Assembly (NCBI RefSeq): GCF_001421535.1
Contig: NZ_LMKN01000010.1
Span: 145,755 to 193,698 of the forward strand
Source: Sphingomonas sp. Leaf20
Lineage (GTDB): Bacteria; Pseudomonadota; Alphaproteobacteria; Sphingomonadales; Sphingomonadaceae
Length of the DNA: 47,944 bases
Direction: 5' to 3'
Position numbers and translations under genes: made by a program. How positions within the stretch are numbered: position 1 is the first letter of the stretch; the number at the start of each line of letters is the position of its first letter. Under the pieces are notes generated by a model. It was given only the letters and a program-made list of their open reading frames with translations. It did not search any database and had not been told where the DNA came from. Below, in pieces: positions 14,473 to 23,032 of the stretch.

Positions 14473-17249
14473 TCGCTATCCCCCTGGCCTTCGGTGGGAT
14501 CGCCCGCTGCCGTGTCTTCGCCGATCGTCGCGCCGGTGTCGGGCGCGAGCTCCGGCGTTGCGTCGGCCAGGTTCACCTCGGCGTCTTCCTCGGTCTCCTC
14601 GATCCGCGCGGCCGAGACGACATGCTCGCCCTTCGCGACGTCGAACAGCTTCACGCCCGCCGAGTTGCGGCTGATGACGCGCAGCGACGCGAGCGTCGTG
14701 CGGATCAGCTTGGCCTGGTTGGTCACCAGCATCAGCTGATGGCCCTTGGCAGCCGCGAAGCTCGCCACGACCGGACCGTTGCGCGCAATGTTGTCGATGT
14801 TGGTGATGCCCTGACCACCGCGGCCGGTGCGACGATAGTCGTACGCGCTCGACAGCTTGCCATAGCCGTTCTCGCAGACCGTCAGGATGAACTGCTCGCG
14901 GTCCTTGAGATCGTTGTAGCGCTCGTCGCCCATCCCGTGATCGCCCTCGCGCTCGCCCTTCCAGGGGGCGAACTTCAGGTACGTCTCGCGTTCCTCGGGG
15001 GTCGCGCCGACACGATGGAGGACCGACAGCGAGATGACCTCGTCGTCGCCCTTCAGCGTCACGCCGCGCACGCCCGTCGAGGTGCGGCTCTGGAACTCGC
15101 GGACGTCGTCGCCGGCAAAGCGGATCGCCTTGCCGAGCCGCGTCGCGAGCAGCACGTCGTCATGCTCGGTGAGCAGCGCGACGCCGATCAGCTTGTCCTC
15201 CGAACCCTCTTCGAAGCGCATCGCGATCTTGCCGTTCGACGGCACGTTGGTGAACGCATCCATCGCGTTGCGGCGGACGAGCCCGCGCTGCGTCGCGAAC
15301 ATCACGTGGAGGCGGCTCCACTCGCTCAGATCCTCCGGCAGCGGGAGCACGGTCGAGATCGTCTCGCCCGGCGCCAGCGGCAGCAGGTTGATAATCGGGC
15401 GCCCTCGGGTCGCTGGGCCACCCTCGGGCAGGCGCCAGACCTTGTAGCGATAGACCTTGCCGAGGTTCGAGAAGAACAGCACCGGCGTGTGCGTCGAGGT
15501 GACGAACAGCTCGGTGACGACGTCCTCGTCCTTGGTCGACATGCCCGCGCGGCCCTTGCCGCCGCGTGCCTGCGCGCGGAACGTGTCGAGGCTGGTGCGC
15601 TTGATATAGCCCTGCATGGTCACGGTGACGACCATGTCCTCGCGCTCGATCAGATCCTCGTCGTCGATGCCGTTGGCGGCAGCGGCGATCTCGGAGCGGC
15701 GCGGCGTGGCGAATTCGTCGCGGATCGCGATCAGCTCGCCGCGCATCACTTCGTACAGCTTGGCGCGGTCACCCAGGATGTGGAGCAGCTCGGCGATCGA
15801 GGCCGCAAGCACCTTCAGCTCGTCGCCGATCTCGTCGCGGCCGAGCGCGGTGAGGCGGTGCAGACGCAGATCGAGGATCGCGCGGACCTGCGGCTCGGAC
15901 AGCTTGTAGATGCCCTCCTGCTGCTTGTCCTCGACCGCCTCGACGAGCGCGATGTACGGCGCGATCTCCGCGACCGGCCATTCGCGTGCGAGCAATTTGC
16001 CGCGCGCTTCGGCGGGGCTCGACGACCCGCGGATGATGCGGACGACTTCGTCGAGGTTGGTGACGGCGATGACGAGGCCGAGCAACAGATGCGCGCGCTC
16101 TCGGGCCTTGGCGAGCTCGAACTTCGAGCGGCGCGTGATCACCTGTTCGCGGAACGTGATGAACGCGCCGATGATGTCGCGCAGGTTGAGCAGCTCGGGG
16201 CGGCCGCCGCGGATCGCGAGCATGTTGGCGGGGAAGCTCGACTGCGCGGGCGTGTGGCGCCAGAGCTGGTTGAGCACCACGTCGGGGGTCGCGTCGCGCT
16301 TCAGGTCGATGACGATGCGCACGCCCATGCGGCTCGATTCGTCGCGAATGTCGCTGACGCCTTCGATGCGCTTGTCCTTGGCGGCTTCGGCGATCTTCTC
16401 GACCAGGCCGTTCTTGCCGGTCTGGAACGGGATTTCGGTGAGGACGATCGAGCGGCGGTCGCCCTTGCCCTCTTCGACGACGTGGCGCGAGCGGACGATG
16501 ATCGAGCCGCGGCCGGTTTCATAGGCGGACTTGGCGCCGGCGCGGCCGAGGATGATCGCGCCGGTCGGGAAATCGGGACCGGGGACGATCTCGAACAATT
16601 CCTCGGTCGTGATCGCGCCATTGTCCATATAGGCGAGGCACGCGCCGATGACTTCGCCGAGATTGTGTGGCGGGATGTTGGTCGCCATGCCTACCGCGAT
16701 GCCGCCCGCGCCGTTGACGAGCAGATTGGGGAAGCGCGCCGGCAGCACCGACGGCTCGCGCTCCGACCCGTCATAATTGGGCGTGAAGTCGACCGTGTCC
16801 TTGTCGAGATCGCCGAGCAGCGCGTTGGCCACCTTGCCGAGGCGCGCCTCGGTGTAGCGCATCGCTGCGGGCGGATCGGGATCCATCGAGCCGAAGTTGC
16901 CCTGACCGTCGATCAGCGGCACGCGCATCGACCAGTCCTGCGTCATGCGGGCCAACGCGTCGTAGATCGAGCTGTCGCCGTGCGGGTGATATTTACCCAT
17001 CACGTCACCGACGATACGCGCCGACTTGCGGTAGGGCTTGCCGGCGACGAAGCCGCTCTCATGCGCGCCGTACAGGATGCGGCGATGGACGGGCTTCAGG
17101 CCGTCACGCACATCGGGCAGCGCGCGGGCGACAATCACGCTCATCGCATAGTCGAGATAGCTCGACTTCATCTCGTCGACGATCGAGATGGTGGCAATGC
17201 CGGCTGGCTCGCCGCCGGTGGGTTCGGCGAGCATGGTCTCGTCGGTCAA
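14469..17249 (-). CDS. gyrA: DNA gyrase subunit A
   Basis: Gyrase A forms the breakage-reunion core of the A2B2 enzyme that introduces negative supercoils. Near the N-terminus are SSYLDYAMSVIVARALPDVR and DGLKPVHRRILYG. The quinolone-resistance region GDVMGKYHPHGDSSIYDA keeps the Ser83 and Asp87 equivalents, so it is wild-type. The catalytic Tyr lies in AAMRYTEARL. The C-terminal beta-pinwheel has a GyrA-box variant QARGGKGR, and the tail is acidic (EETEEDAEVNLADATPE). I chose TTG 17249 (giving a TDET-like N-terminus), but GTG 17288 and ATG 17234 are possible; none has a strong Shine-Dalgarno. The length of about 926 residues is normal for alphaproteobacteria. Confidence 0.97.
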   Translation of the reverse strand: MTDETMLAEPTGGEPAGIATISIVDEMKSSYLDYAMSVIVARALPDVRDGLKPVHRRILYGAHESGFVAGKPYRKSARIVGDVMGKYHPHGDSSIYDALARMTQDWSMRVPLIDGQGNFGSMDPDPPAAMRYTEARLGKVANALLGDLDKDTVDFTPNYDGSEREPSVLPARFPNLLVNGAGGIAVGMATNIPPHNLGEVIGACLAYMDNGAITTEELFEIVPGPDFPTGAIILGRAGAKSAYETGRGSIIVRSRHVVEEGKGDRRSIVLTEIPFQTGKNGLVEKIAEAAKDKRIEGVSDIRDESSRMGVRIVIDLKRDATPDVVLNQLWRHTPAQSSFPANMLAIRGGRPELLNLRDIIGAFITFREQVITRRSKFELAKARERAHLLLGLVIAVTNLDEVVRIIRGSSSPAEARGKLLAREWPVAEIAPYIALVEAVEDKQQEGIYKLSEPQVRAILDLRLHRLTALGRDEIGDELKVLAASIAELLHILGDRAKLYEVMRGELIAIRDEFATPRRSEIAAAANGIDDEDLIEREDMVVTVTMQGYIKRTSLDTFRAQARGGKGRAGMSTKDEDVVTELFVTSTHTPVLFFSNLGKVYRYKVWRLPEGGPATRGRPIINLLPLAPGETISTVLPLPEDLSEWSRLHVMFATQRGLVRRNAMDAFTNVPSNGKIAMRFEEGSEDKLIGVALLTEHDDVLLATRLGKAIRFAGDDVREFQSRTSTGVRGVTLKGDDEVISLSVLHRVGATPEERETYLKFAPWKGEREGDHGMGDERYNDLKDREQFILTVCENGYGKLSSAYDYRRTGRGGQGITNIDNIARNGPVVASFAAAKGHQLMLVTNQAKLIRTTLASLRVISRNSAGVKLFDVAKGEHVVSAARIEETEEDAEVNLADATPELAPDTGATIGEDTAAGDPTEGQGDSE

Positions 17250-17406
17250 ATCTGAAGGCTTTCGGCTTGTTTCGGTACGATGACACACCTTAGCCGAGGG
17301 GCAGGCGCCTTACTACCCCCGCGCACGCGTACGCACGCGAGCGGGATGGGTTTCATGGGTATTTTGCGGGTGGTTGCGGCTTGGCGGGAGCGCGGCCACG
17401 CCTATC

Positions 17407-17491
17407 CGTCATCCCGGCGGAAGCTGGGATCTCATTATGGGACGAGCGTCGCCGGATGCGGGGAGAGGCCCCAGCTTTCGCTGGGGTGACG
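17407..17491. repeat. Inverted-repeat element of the CATCCCAGC type
   Basis: CGTCATCCCGGCGGAAGCTG (continuing GGATCTC) at 17407-17433 is matched in inverted orientation by CCCCAGCTTTCGCTGGGGTG followed by ACG at 17472-17491. Each half also contains its own hairpin (CCCAGC-type arms around a GAAA-like loop). Such paired elements are common between genes of sphingomonads. The element occupies most of the 267-base gap between the SDR gene's 3' end and gyrA, and could be transcribed as a long hairpin. The rest of that gap shows no gene. Confidence 0.7.
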
Positions 17492-17516
17492 AATTGGCGG
17501 GGAGGATTGCACGGGG

Positions 17517-18203
17517 TTACGGCGCGATCTCGGCGCCGTCCCATGCGAACAGCTTGCCGCTGTCGGGCGCGCGGAGCCCGTCGATCACGTCGAGCAGCTG
17601 GACCGCGGCGCGATCGGGCTTGAACAGCGTGCCGGGCGTGACGTTGCCCTGGAACGGGTGCGACAGCCCGGTGTCGACGGTACCGGGATGCAGACCGACG
17701 ACGATCCCGCTCGAATTGCGGCGCTTGTCCTCGATCGCGATCGTCCGGACGAGCTGGTTGAGCGCGGCCTTCGACGCGCGATAGCCGTACCAGCCGCCAA
17801 GCTTGTTGTCGCCGATGCTCCCGACGCGCGCGGAGAGCACCGCGAAGACGATCCGCCCCGCCTTGGGCATCGTCGGGAGGAAATGCTTGGCGACCAGCGC
17901 GGGGCCGATCGCGTTGATCGCGAAGTTGCGCGCCATCCATGCCGGATCGAGATCGCGCATCGCCTTTTCAGGCCCTTTGTCGCCGTCGTGGAGCAGTCCC
18001 GTCGCGACGATCACCAGCGTCGGCGATCCGACGCGCAGGGCGGCGGCGGCGATGCTCGCCTCATCCTCGAGGTCGAGATGACGCTCGCCGGTGTCCGAGC
18101 GCGAGAAGCCGTGGACGGTGTCGAATGCTCCCTCGTCGAGAAGCGCCTCCTCGAGCGCCTTGCCGATTCCACCCGAGGTGCCGATGACGACTGCGCTGCT
18201 CAT
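17517..18203 (-). CDS. SDR family oxidoreductase (C-factor-like)
   Basis: The product has 228 residues from ATG 18203. The Rossmann motif lies at the extreme N-terminus, SSAVVIGTSGGIGKALEEAL (TxxxGxG type). The active-site Tyr and Lys are in WYGYRASKAALNQLVRTIAI, with a Ser in VFAVLSARVGSI about 12-15 residues earlier. Substrate unknown. The sequence resembles the short CsgA/C-factor-like SDRs. It overlaps the yaaA stop by ATGA, so the two are one transcription unit. Downstream lies the 17407-17491 repeat. Confidence 0.88.
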   Translation of the reverse strand: MSSAVVIGTSGGIGKALEEALLDEGAFDTVHGFSRSDTGERHLDLEDEASIAAAALRVGSPTLVIVATGLLHDGDKGPEKAMRDLDPAWMARNFAINAIGPALVAKHFLPTMPKAGRIVFAVLSARVGSIGDNKLGGWYGYRASKAALNQLVRTIAIEDKRRNSSGIVVGLHPGTVDTGLSHPFQGNVTPGTLFKPDRAAVQLLDVIDGLRAPDSGKLFAWDGAEIAP

Positions 18204-18949
18204 GCGCGGACGAACCGCCACTGCGCGTCGGTGCTACCGGCCGCGTCATACGCATAGCCGTCGGTGTCGAAGCCCTTCATCCCCTTGATATCGTCGATGC
18301 GGTGCTCGACCATCCAGCGCGCCGCCATGCCGCGGGCCTTCTTGGCGTGGAAGCTGACGAACTTCTGCGCTGAACCTTCACGGAAGTCGAACGCGACGAC
18401 CCGGATCGACGATGGCAGCTGGCCGTCGGCGGCGGCCCAATATTCCTGGCTGGCGAGATTGAGGATCGTCCCCGAGCCCTCTTCCTCGACGTCCTTTGCG
18501 AGCAGCGTGGCGATCCGGTCGCGCCACCAGTCGGTCAGCTTCTTGTGCCGCGGTGCCCAGCGCGTGCCCATTTCGAGCCGGTATGGCCGCATCGCATCGA
18601 GCGGACGGAGCAGCCCGTACAGCCCCGACAGAATCCGGAGGTGATCCTGCGCATAGTCGATCGCCGGCTCGTCGAGCGTCCCGGCATCGAGCCCGGTATA
18701 GACGTCGCCGGCAAACGCGAACAGCGCGGGGCGTTCGGGCAGCGTGTCGAAGTCGCGAAACCGGTCCGCGTTCAGCTTGGCGAGCGCGGGCGAGATATGC
18801 ATCAGCGCGGCGAGCTTCTTCTGGGTGAGGTTCGCGGCGGCATGCGCGAGCGTCGTCGCCTCGGCGGCGAAGCGCGGCGTGGTGGGATCGAGCGGGGGTA
18901 GCGCCGTCTCGTAGTCGAGCGTCTTGGCGGGCGATAGGACGGCAATCAT
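18200..18949 (-). CDS. yaaA: Peroxide stress protein YaaA (DUF328)
   Basis: The protein has 249 residues from ATG 18949, beginning MIAVLSPAKTLDYE, the classic YaaA N-terminus. Further conserved motifs are LYGLLRPLDAMRPYRLEMGT, NLASQEYW, and FVSFHAKKARGMAARWMVEH. YaaA proteins in E. coli lower intracellular free iron and so limit Fenton damage under hydrogen peroxide; a DNA-binding fold is reported. The gene is divergent from the TPR protein gene, with a 165-base intergenic region carrying a clear promoter for the latter. On the minus strand TTGAAC lies about 44 bases upstream, but the spaced -10 (TACGTG) is weak. Confidence 0.93.
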   Translation of the reverse strand: MIAVLSPAKTLDYETALPPLDPTTPRFAAEATTLAHAAANLTQKKLAALMHISPALAKLNADRFRDFDTLPERPALFAFAGDVYTGLDAGTLDEPAIDYAQDHLRILSGLYGLLRPLDAMRPYRLEMGTRWAPRHKKLTDWWRDRIATLLAKDVEEEGSGTILNLASQEYWAAADGQLPSSIRVVAFDFREGSAQKFVSFHAKKARGMAARWMVEHRIDDIKGMKGFDTDGYAYDAAGSTDAQWRFVRA

Positions 18950-19045
18950 CGCGAACACGTAGCGGTGCAACTCGCGCCGTTCAATTGGCGTTCAGTGCGC
19001 AGGAGGGATAAGACGCGTCGTCATCATCCATCTTCGGCTGTTCGC

Positions 19046-19074
19046 TTGAACGCCGGCCGCCACACCCATATAGC
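19046..19074 (+). promoter_or_regulatory. Sigma-70 promoter of the TPR protein gene
   Basis: TTGAAC (19046-19051) and TATAGC (19069-19074) are separated by 17 bases. A start site near 19081 would give a leader of about 34 bases ending in a GAGGAG Shine-Dalgarno sequence before ATG 19115. Confidence 0.6.
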
Positions 19075-19114
19075 GTCGCGCCAAGGCGCACATACGCACG
19101 AGGAGAGTCCCCGC

Positions 19115-20407
19115 ATGAAGACCATTTCGAAGCTCGCACTGGCCGCGGTGCTCGCCACCGGCGTAAGCGGCATGGCGCTGATCGCCCCCGCCACCGCGAT
19201 GGCGAAGAAGGAAGAGGCCAAGCCCGGCCTCAAGCTCAGCCCCGACGTGCTGAAGGCGGCGCAGGTCGCACAGCCCGCGATCGCGGCGAAGGATTTCGCC
19301 ACCGCCGAGCCCGCGCTGGCGCAGATCGACGCGGCCGCCAAGACCGACGACGACAAGTATATCGGCGCCGCGCTGCGCTATGACCTCGAGCAGCAGAAGC
19401 TCGCGGCGCAGCAGGCTGCCAATCCGAACGCGCCGCTGAACGAGACGGTGCTCGCCGGCCCGCTCGACGTGCTGATCGCCAACCCGAGCACGCCCGCGGA
19501 CATGCGTGGCCGCTACACCTATCGTCGTGGTGCGCTCGCGTTCAACGGCAAGCAGTATCCGGTCGCCGTCCAGTATTTCCAGAAGGCCAAGGCGCTCGGC
19601 TACACGAACGAGGATCTGGATCTCCAGATCGTCAAGGCGAAGATGGAGAGCGGCGACGTCAAGAACGGCCTCGCCGATCTCGATGCGTCGGTGACCGCAT
19701 CGACGGCCGCGGGCAAGAAGGCGCCCGAGGATTATTACCGTTACGCGATCAGCAAGGCGAACGGTGCCAAGCTGAAGCCCGAGACGTTTGCCTGGCTGCA
19801 GAAATATGCGGTCGCCTATCCGTCGCCCAAGACGTGGCGTGACGTGATCGTGACGTTCGGTCTGCAGCAGAACGGCGTCGTGACGCTCGACGAAACGCAG
19901 AAGATCGACATGTTCCGCCTGATGCGCCAGACCAAGTCGCTGGCCGACCAGAACGACTATCTGGAATATGCCGACAGCGTGAACCGTCGCGGGCTTCCGA
20001 GCGAAGCGCAGGCCGTGCTGAAGGAAGGCATGGCTTCGGGCAAGATCCCGGCGTCGAACACGATGGCGAAGACGCTGCTGACCGATACCGCGACCGCGAT
20101 CCGCAACGACGGTCCGCTGGCGGGCCTCGAGAAGAAGGCGACGACGAACGCCGACGGCAAGCTCGCCGCGGGTACGGCGGATGCGTATCTCGGGCAGGAC
20201 AATTATGCCAAGGCGATCGAGCTGTACAAGGTCGCGCTGAGCAAGGGCGGCGTCAACGCCGACGACGTCAACCTCCACCTCGGCATCGCGCAGGCGAAGT
20301 CGGGCGACAAGGCGGGTGCGGCTGCATCCTTCGCAGCGGTCAAGACGACCCCGCGGATGGAGCAGGCCCAGCTGTGGACTGCATGGATGAATGCACCGAC
20401 CGCCTGA
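19115..20407 (+). CDS. Exported TPR-like protein of unknown function
   Basis: The product has 430 residues. A clear signal peptide, MKTISKLALAAVLATGVSGM through PATAMA, precedes a Lys-rich mature start (KKEEAKPGLKL). The body is alpha-helical and TPR-like: AAKDFATAEPALAQIDAAAK, GALAFNGKQYPVAVQYFQKA, AYLGQDNYAKAIELYKVALS and GIAQAKSGDKAGAAASFAAV. This arrangement suggests a periplasmic scaffold. Codon use is strongly biased to favoured codons, its promoter is near consensus and a strong terminator follows, so it is probably abundant. I do not recognise a named family member. Confidence 0.82.
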   Translation: MKTISKLALAAVLATGVSGMALIAPATAMAKKEEAKPGLKLSPDVLKAAQVAQPAIAAKDFATAEPALAQIDAAAKTDDDKYIGAALRYDLEQQKLAAQQAANPNAPLNETVLAGPLDVLIANPSTPADMRGRYTYRRGALAFNGKQYPVAVQYFQKAKALGYTNEDLDLQIVKAKMESGDVKNGLADLDASVTASTAAGKKAPEDYYRYAISKANGAKLKPETFAWLQKYAVAYPSPKTWRDVIVTFGLQQNGVVTLDETQKIDMFRLMRQTKSLADQNDYLEYADSVNRRGLPSEAQAVLKEGMASGKIPASNTMAKTLLTDTATAIRNDGPLAGLEKKATTNADGKLAAGTADAYLGQDNYAKAIELYKVALSKGGVNADDVNLHLGIAQAKSGDKAGAAASFAAVKTTPRMEQAQLWTAWMNAPTA

Positions 20408-20432
20408 CCATCAGGTGTAGGCTAAGGGAAAA

Positions 20433-20460
20433 GGGGCGGCAGCGATGCCGCCCCTTTTTT
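20433..20460 (+). terminator. Rho-independent terminator of the TPR protein gene
   Basis: A perfect eight-pair stem GGGGCGGC/GCCGCCCC with a six-base loop (AGCGAT) is followed by six T residues and preceded by AAAA, 25 bases after the stop codon. Confidence 0.93.
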
Positions 20461-20521
20461 CGTCCCGCGTCCGGTTCGTTGGAGAACGACGCGACCCCCT
20501 AGCGGCGCGTGGACCGGTCGA

Positions 20522-20989
20522 TCAGTCGACGGTGACGGGAATTCCCGACAGCGCCTTCGCGGTGCGGATCGTCAGCGAGGTCTTCACGCTGGCGACATTG
20601 GGCGCCGGGGTGAGGTGCGTGGTAAGGATTTCCTGGAAGCTCTTGAGGTCGGCGGCGACGATCTTCAGGATGAAGTCGATCTCGCCGTTGAGCATGTGGC
20701 ATTCGCGGATTTCGGGAATGTCCGCGATATGCGTCTCGAACGCGGTCAGGTCGTGCTCCGCCTGGCTGCGCAGGCTGACCATCGCGAACACGGTGATCGG
20801 AAATCCGAGGCGGCTGGCGTCGAGGTCGGCGTGATAGCCACGGATCGCGCCAGCTTCCTCGAGCGCACGGACGCGGCGCAGGCAGGGTGGAGCGGTCAAT
20901 CCGACCTGGTCTGCAAGGTCGACATTGGTCATGCGACCATCGGCTTGCAGAAGCGACAGGATCTGACGATCGATCCGGTCAAAACTCAT
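20522..20989 (-). CDS. Lrp/AsnC family transcriptional regulator
   Basis: The protein has 155 residues from ATG 20989 (MSFDRIDRQILSLLQADGRM). The N-terminal helix-turn-helix reads NVDLADQVGLTAPPCLRRVR, followed by ALEEAGAIRGYHADLD, the usual Lrp linker. The C-terminal RAM (ACT-like) effector domain contains VRSL-type strands and the conserved ECHMLNGEIDFILKIVA. Lrp-type proteins form octamers or dimers and sense amino acids. The closest family pattern is leucine-responsive Lrp, but the target genes are unknown. It is convergent with the TPR gene and divergent from the kinase-like gene, with about 195 bases between. Confidence 0.92.
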   Translation of the reverse strand: MSFDRIDRQILSLLQADGRMTNVDLADQVGLTAPPCLRRVRALEEAGAIRGYHADLDASRLGFPITVFAMVSLRSQAEHDLTAFETHIADIPEIRECHMLNGEIDFILKIVAADLKSFQEILTTHLTPAPNVASVKTSLTIRTAKALSGIPVTVD

Positions 20990-21184
20990 TACGCGCAACT
21001 CCCATCAAACGTTTCGAACCATGCGGTTCGGATGGGCTAGCTATAAGATAATTACCGGAGAACGCAATTGTCCCACATTGCGACGCAGCACGGAAACGCG
21101 GCAATTCTGCGGTTTCCTCTCAGGCGCTGCGGAGGTATGACACAGTTATGACGTTTGCCGTGCAGCGTCGATCCGGGGAACGAC

Positions 21185-23032
21185 GTGCGCTTCGATGATA
21201 GCCTGAAGACAGTGTTATCTGCCGACATGTCGACGAGCTTCGGCGCGCAATCGACATGGCGGCAGCTCGTCGACCTGATGGGCAGGGGCCGTGGTCCGTC
21301 GAATGGCGAGGCGCTGGCATGTCTTCGTGCGCTGCGTCCCGATATTCCCGAACCGATCAGGGCGAGCAGCGCACGCGCGCTCGCCTTTGCCGCCCCCGAC
21401 GCCGCGCTGGTCGGATTTTTCGCCGAAGACCGCCTTGCGATCGCAGCGCCCGTGCTGCGGACGGCGACGCTCGATGCGGACGACTGGCTTGCATTGCTGC
21501 CGCGGCTGACCCCAGCGGGACGGTCGGTGCTCCGCCACCGCCGCGACCTGCCGCCCGCGGTCGGGCGGGGTCTCGAGAGCTTCGGATCGACCGATTTCGT
21601 GCTGGGGCATCCCGAACCTGCGGTGAGCTCTGACGCTGTCGTGGCCGTCCCCGTCGATGCCGTGGCGGTAAGCGAGGATCCGGTCGCGTCGCCACCGGCC
21701 GCCGCGCCGTCGGCGCCGTCGCCCGATACGCCGCTGAGCGCGTCGCCGTTCATGACGCTGGGGATGATCGCGCGCGGGCTGCCGTTCGTGGCCGAGGCTC
21801 TGCGTCATGCCGCCGAACCCGGTGAGCCGGCGTCCCAGGCCAGCGACACCGCGATGCCGGAGCCCGTCTCGACCGCGTCGCCTGCGCCCGAGCGGTTCGA
21901 GATTTCCGACCTCGTCAAGCGGATCGACGCGTTCAACCGCGACCGGGTCGTTCCCGAGGTCGCGCCGGCGACGGCAGCGGCGCCGCCGGAGGCTTTCCGG
22001 TACGAGACCGATGCGGCCGGCGTGATCCGCTGGGTCGACGGCGTGTCGCGCGCCGCGCTGATCGGCGTATCGGTCGCACATGCGGCGAGACAGGGCGAGG
22101 TCCAGATCGATGGCGTCGCGGTCGGCGGGTATCGTCGCAGGTCGCCGTTCGAGGCGGCGCGACTCCAGGTCGGCGGTCTCTCGAACGCGGCGGGATCGTG
22201 GCGCGTGTCGGGCGTTCCCGTGTTCGACGAGGGATCGGGCCGGTTCATCGGCTTTCGCGGCAGCGCGCGCCGGCCGCGCCGCGACGAGATGGCCGAACTC
22301 GCGGTCGCCCCCGACAAGGCGAATTCGCCGGTATCCGATTCGCTGCGACAGCTGGTCCACGAGCTGCGCACGCCGACCAATGCGATCGCGGGGTTTGCCG
22401 AACTGATCGAGACCGAGTTGCTGGGCCCCGTGGCGCCGACCTACCGCGACCGCGCGACGACGATCCGTCGCCAGGCGTCGGACCTGCTGGCTGCGATCGA
22501 CGATCTCGACATCGCCGCGCGGATCGAGGGGCATGCGCTCGACCTGCGTCCGACCGTCGTCCCCGTGCTGCCGCTGCTGAATGCGGTCGTGCATGACCTG
22601 ACCCCGCTCGCGGCGTTGCGCGGCGCGCATGTGATGGTCGATCCGTCCGCGGGCCCCTGCGAGATCGCCGGCGACGACCGCGCGGTCGAGCGGCTGGTGA
22701 GCCGGTTGCTGGCAACGCTGGTATCGGCGAGCAGCAAGGACGAGATGCTGATGGTCGGGGTCGAGGCGACCGCTGGCGAAGTCTGCATCGGGTTCGACCG
22801 GCCGCGCTCGCTCGCGGTGCACGCCGCCAACATCCTGCTGAGCATCGATACCGAGCGCGAGCATGAGCGCGAGGGTGCGCCGCTGCTCGGTACCGGGTTC
22901 GCGCTTCGGCTTGCACAGAATTTTGCGGTCGAGCTCGGCGGGCATCTCGCATTCGGGCCGGACCGCCTCACGCTGCGCCTGCCCGCCGTGGCGACCGAGC
23001 GGAGCGAACGGGTGCTCGACGGCCTGCGGTGA
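21185..23032 (+). CDS. Histidine kinase-like protein with degenerate ATPase domain
   Basis: The protein has about 615 residues. It has a long variable N-terminal half rich in Ala/Pro/Val, a PAS-like segment (RYETDAAGVIRWVDGVSRAA), and a HisKA dimerisation helix with the H-box QLVHELRTPTNAIAGFAELI (His392 counted from GTG 21185). The C-terminal ATPase region keeps a G2-like LLGTGFALRLAQNFAVELGG. Where the N-box should be it reads RLVSRLLATLVSASS, lacking the metal-binding Asn, and the DxGxG box is replaced by FDRPRS. Kinase activity is therefore doubtful. There is no clear membrane span. GTG 21185 has GGGGAA five bases upstream; TTG 21155 and ATG 21227 are alternatives. It overlaps the deacetylase gene by GTGA. 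Confidence 0.72.
   Translation: MRFDDSLKTVLSADMSTSFGAQSTWRQLVDLMGRGRGPSNGEALACLRALRPDIPEPIRASSARALAFAAPDAALVGFFAEDRLAIAAPVLRTATLDADDWLALLPRLTPAGRSVLRHRRDLPPAVGRGLESFGSTDFVLGHPEPAVSSDAVVAVPVDAVAVSEDPVASPPAAAPSAPSPDTPLSASPFMTLGMIARGLPFVAEALRHAAEPGEPASQASDTAMPEPVSTASPAPERFEISDLVKRIDAFNRDRVVPEVAPATAAAPPEAFRYETDAAGVIRWVDGVSRAALIGVSVAHAARQGEVQIDGVAVGGYRRRSPFEAARLQVGGLSNAAGSWRVSGVPVFDEGSGRFIGFRGSARRPRRDEMAELAVAPDKANSPVSDSLRQLVHELRTPTNAIAGFAELIETELLGPVAPTYRDRATTIRRQASDLLAAIDDLDIAARIEGHALDLRPTVVPVLPLLNAVVHDLTPLAALRGAHVMVDPSAGPCEIAGDDRAVERLVSRLLATLVSASSKDEMLMVGVEATAGEVCIGFDRPRSLAVHAANILLSIDTEREHEREGAPLLGTGFALRLAQNFAVELGGHLAFGPDRLTLRLPAVATERSERVLDGLR

Noticed and set aside
14469..17249. Possible quinolone-resistance substitutions in gyrA
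   Set aside because: The Ser83 and Asp87 equivalents in HPHGDSSIYDA are the sensitive residues.
14253..17255. A 1000-codon open frame on the plus strand opposite gyrA, and similar very long antisense frames opposite rnr (24376-26700), fiu (5420-7765) and the acyltransferase/TonB pair (41092-43755)
   Set aside because: In DNA with GC-rich third positions the antisense frames rarely contain stops. These products are Arg/His/Asp-rich, have no recognisable domain, and lie opposite well-identified genes.
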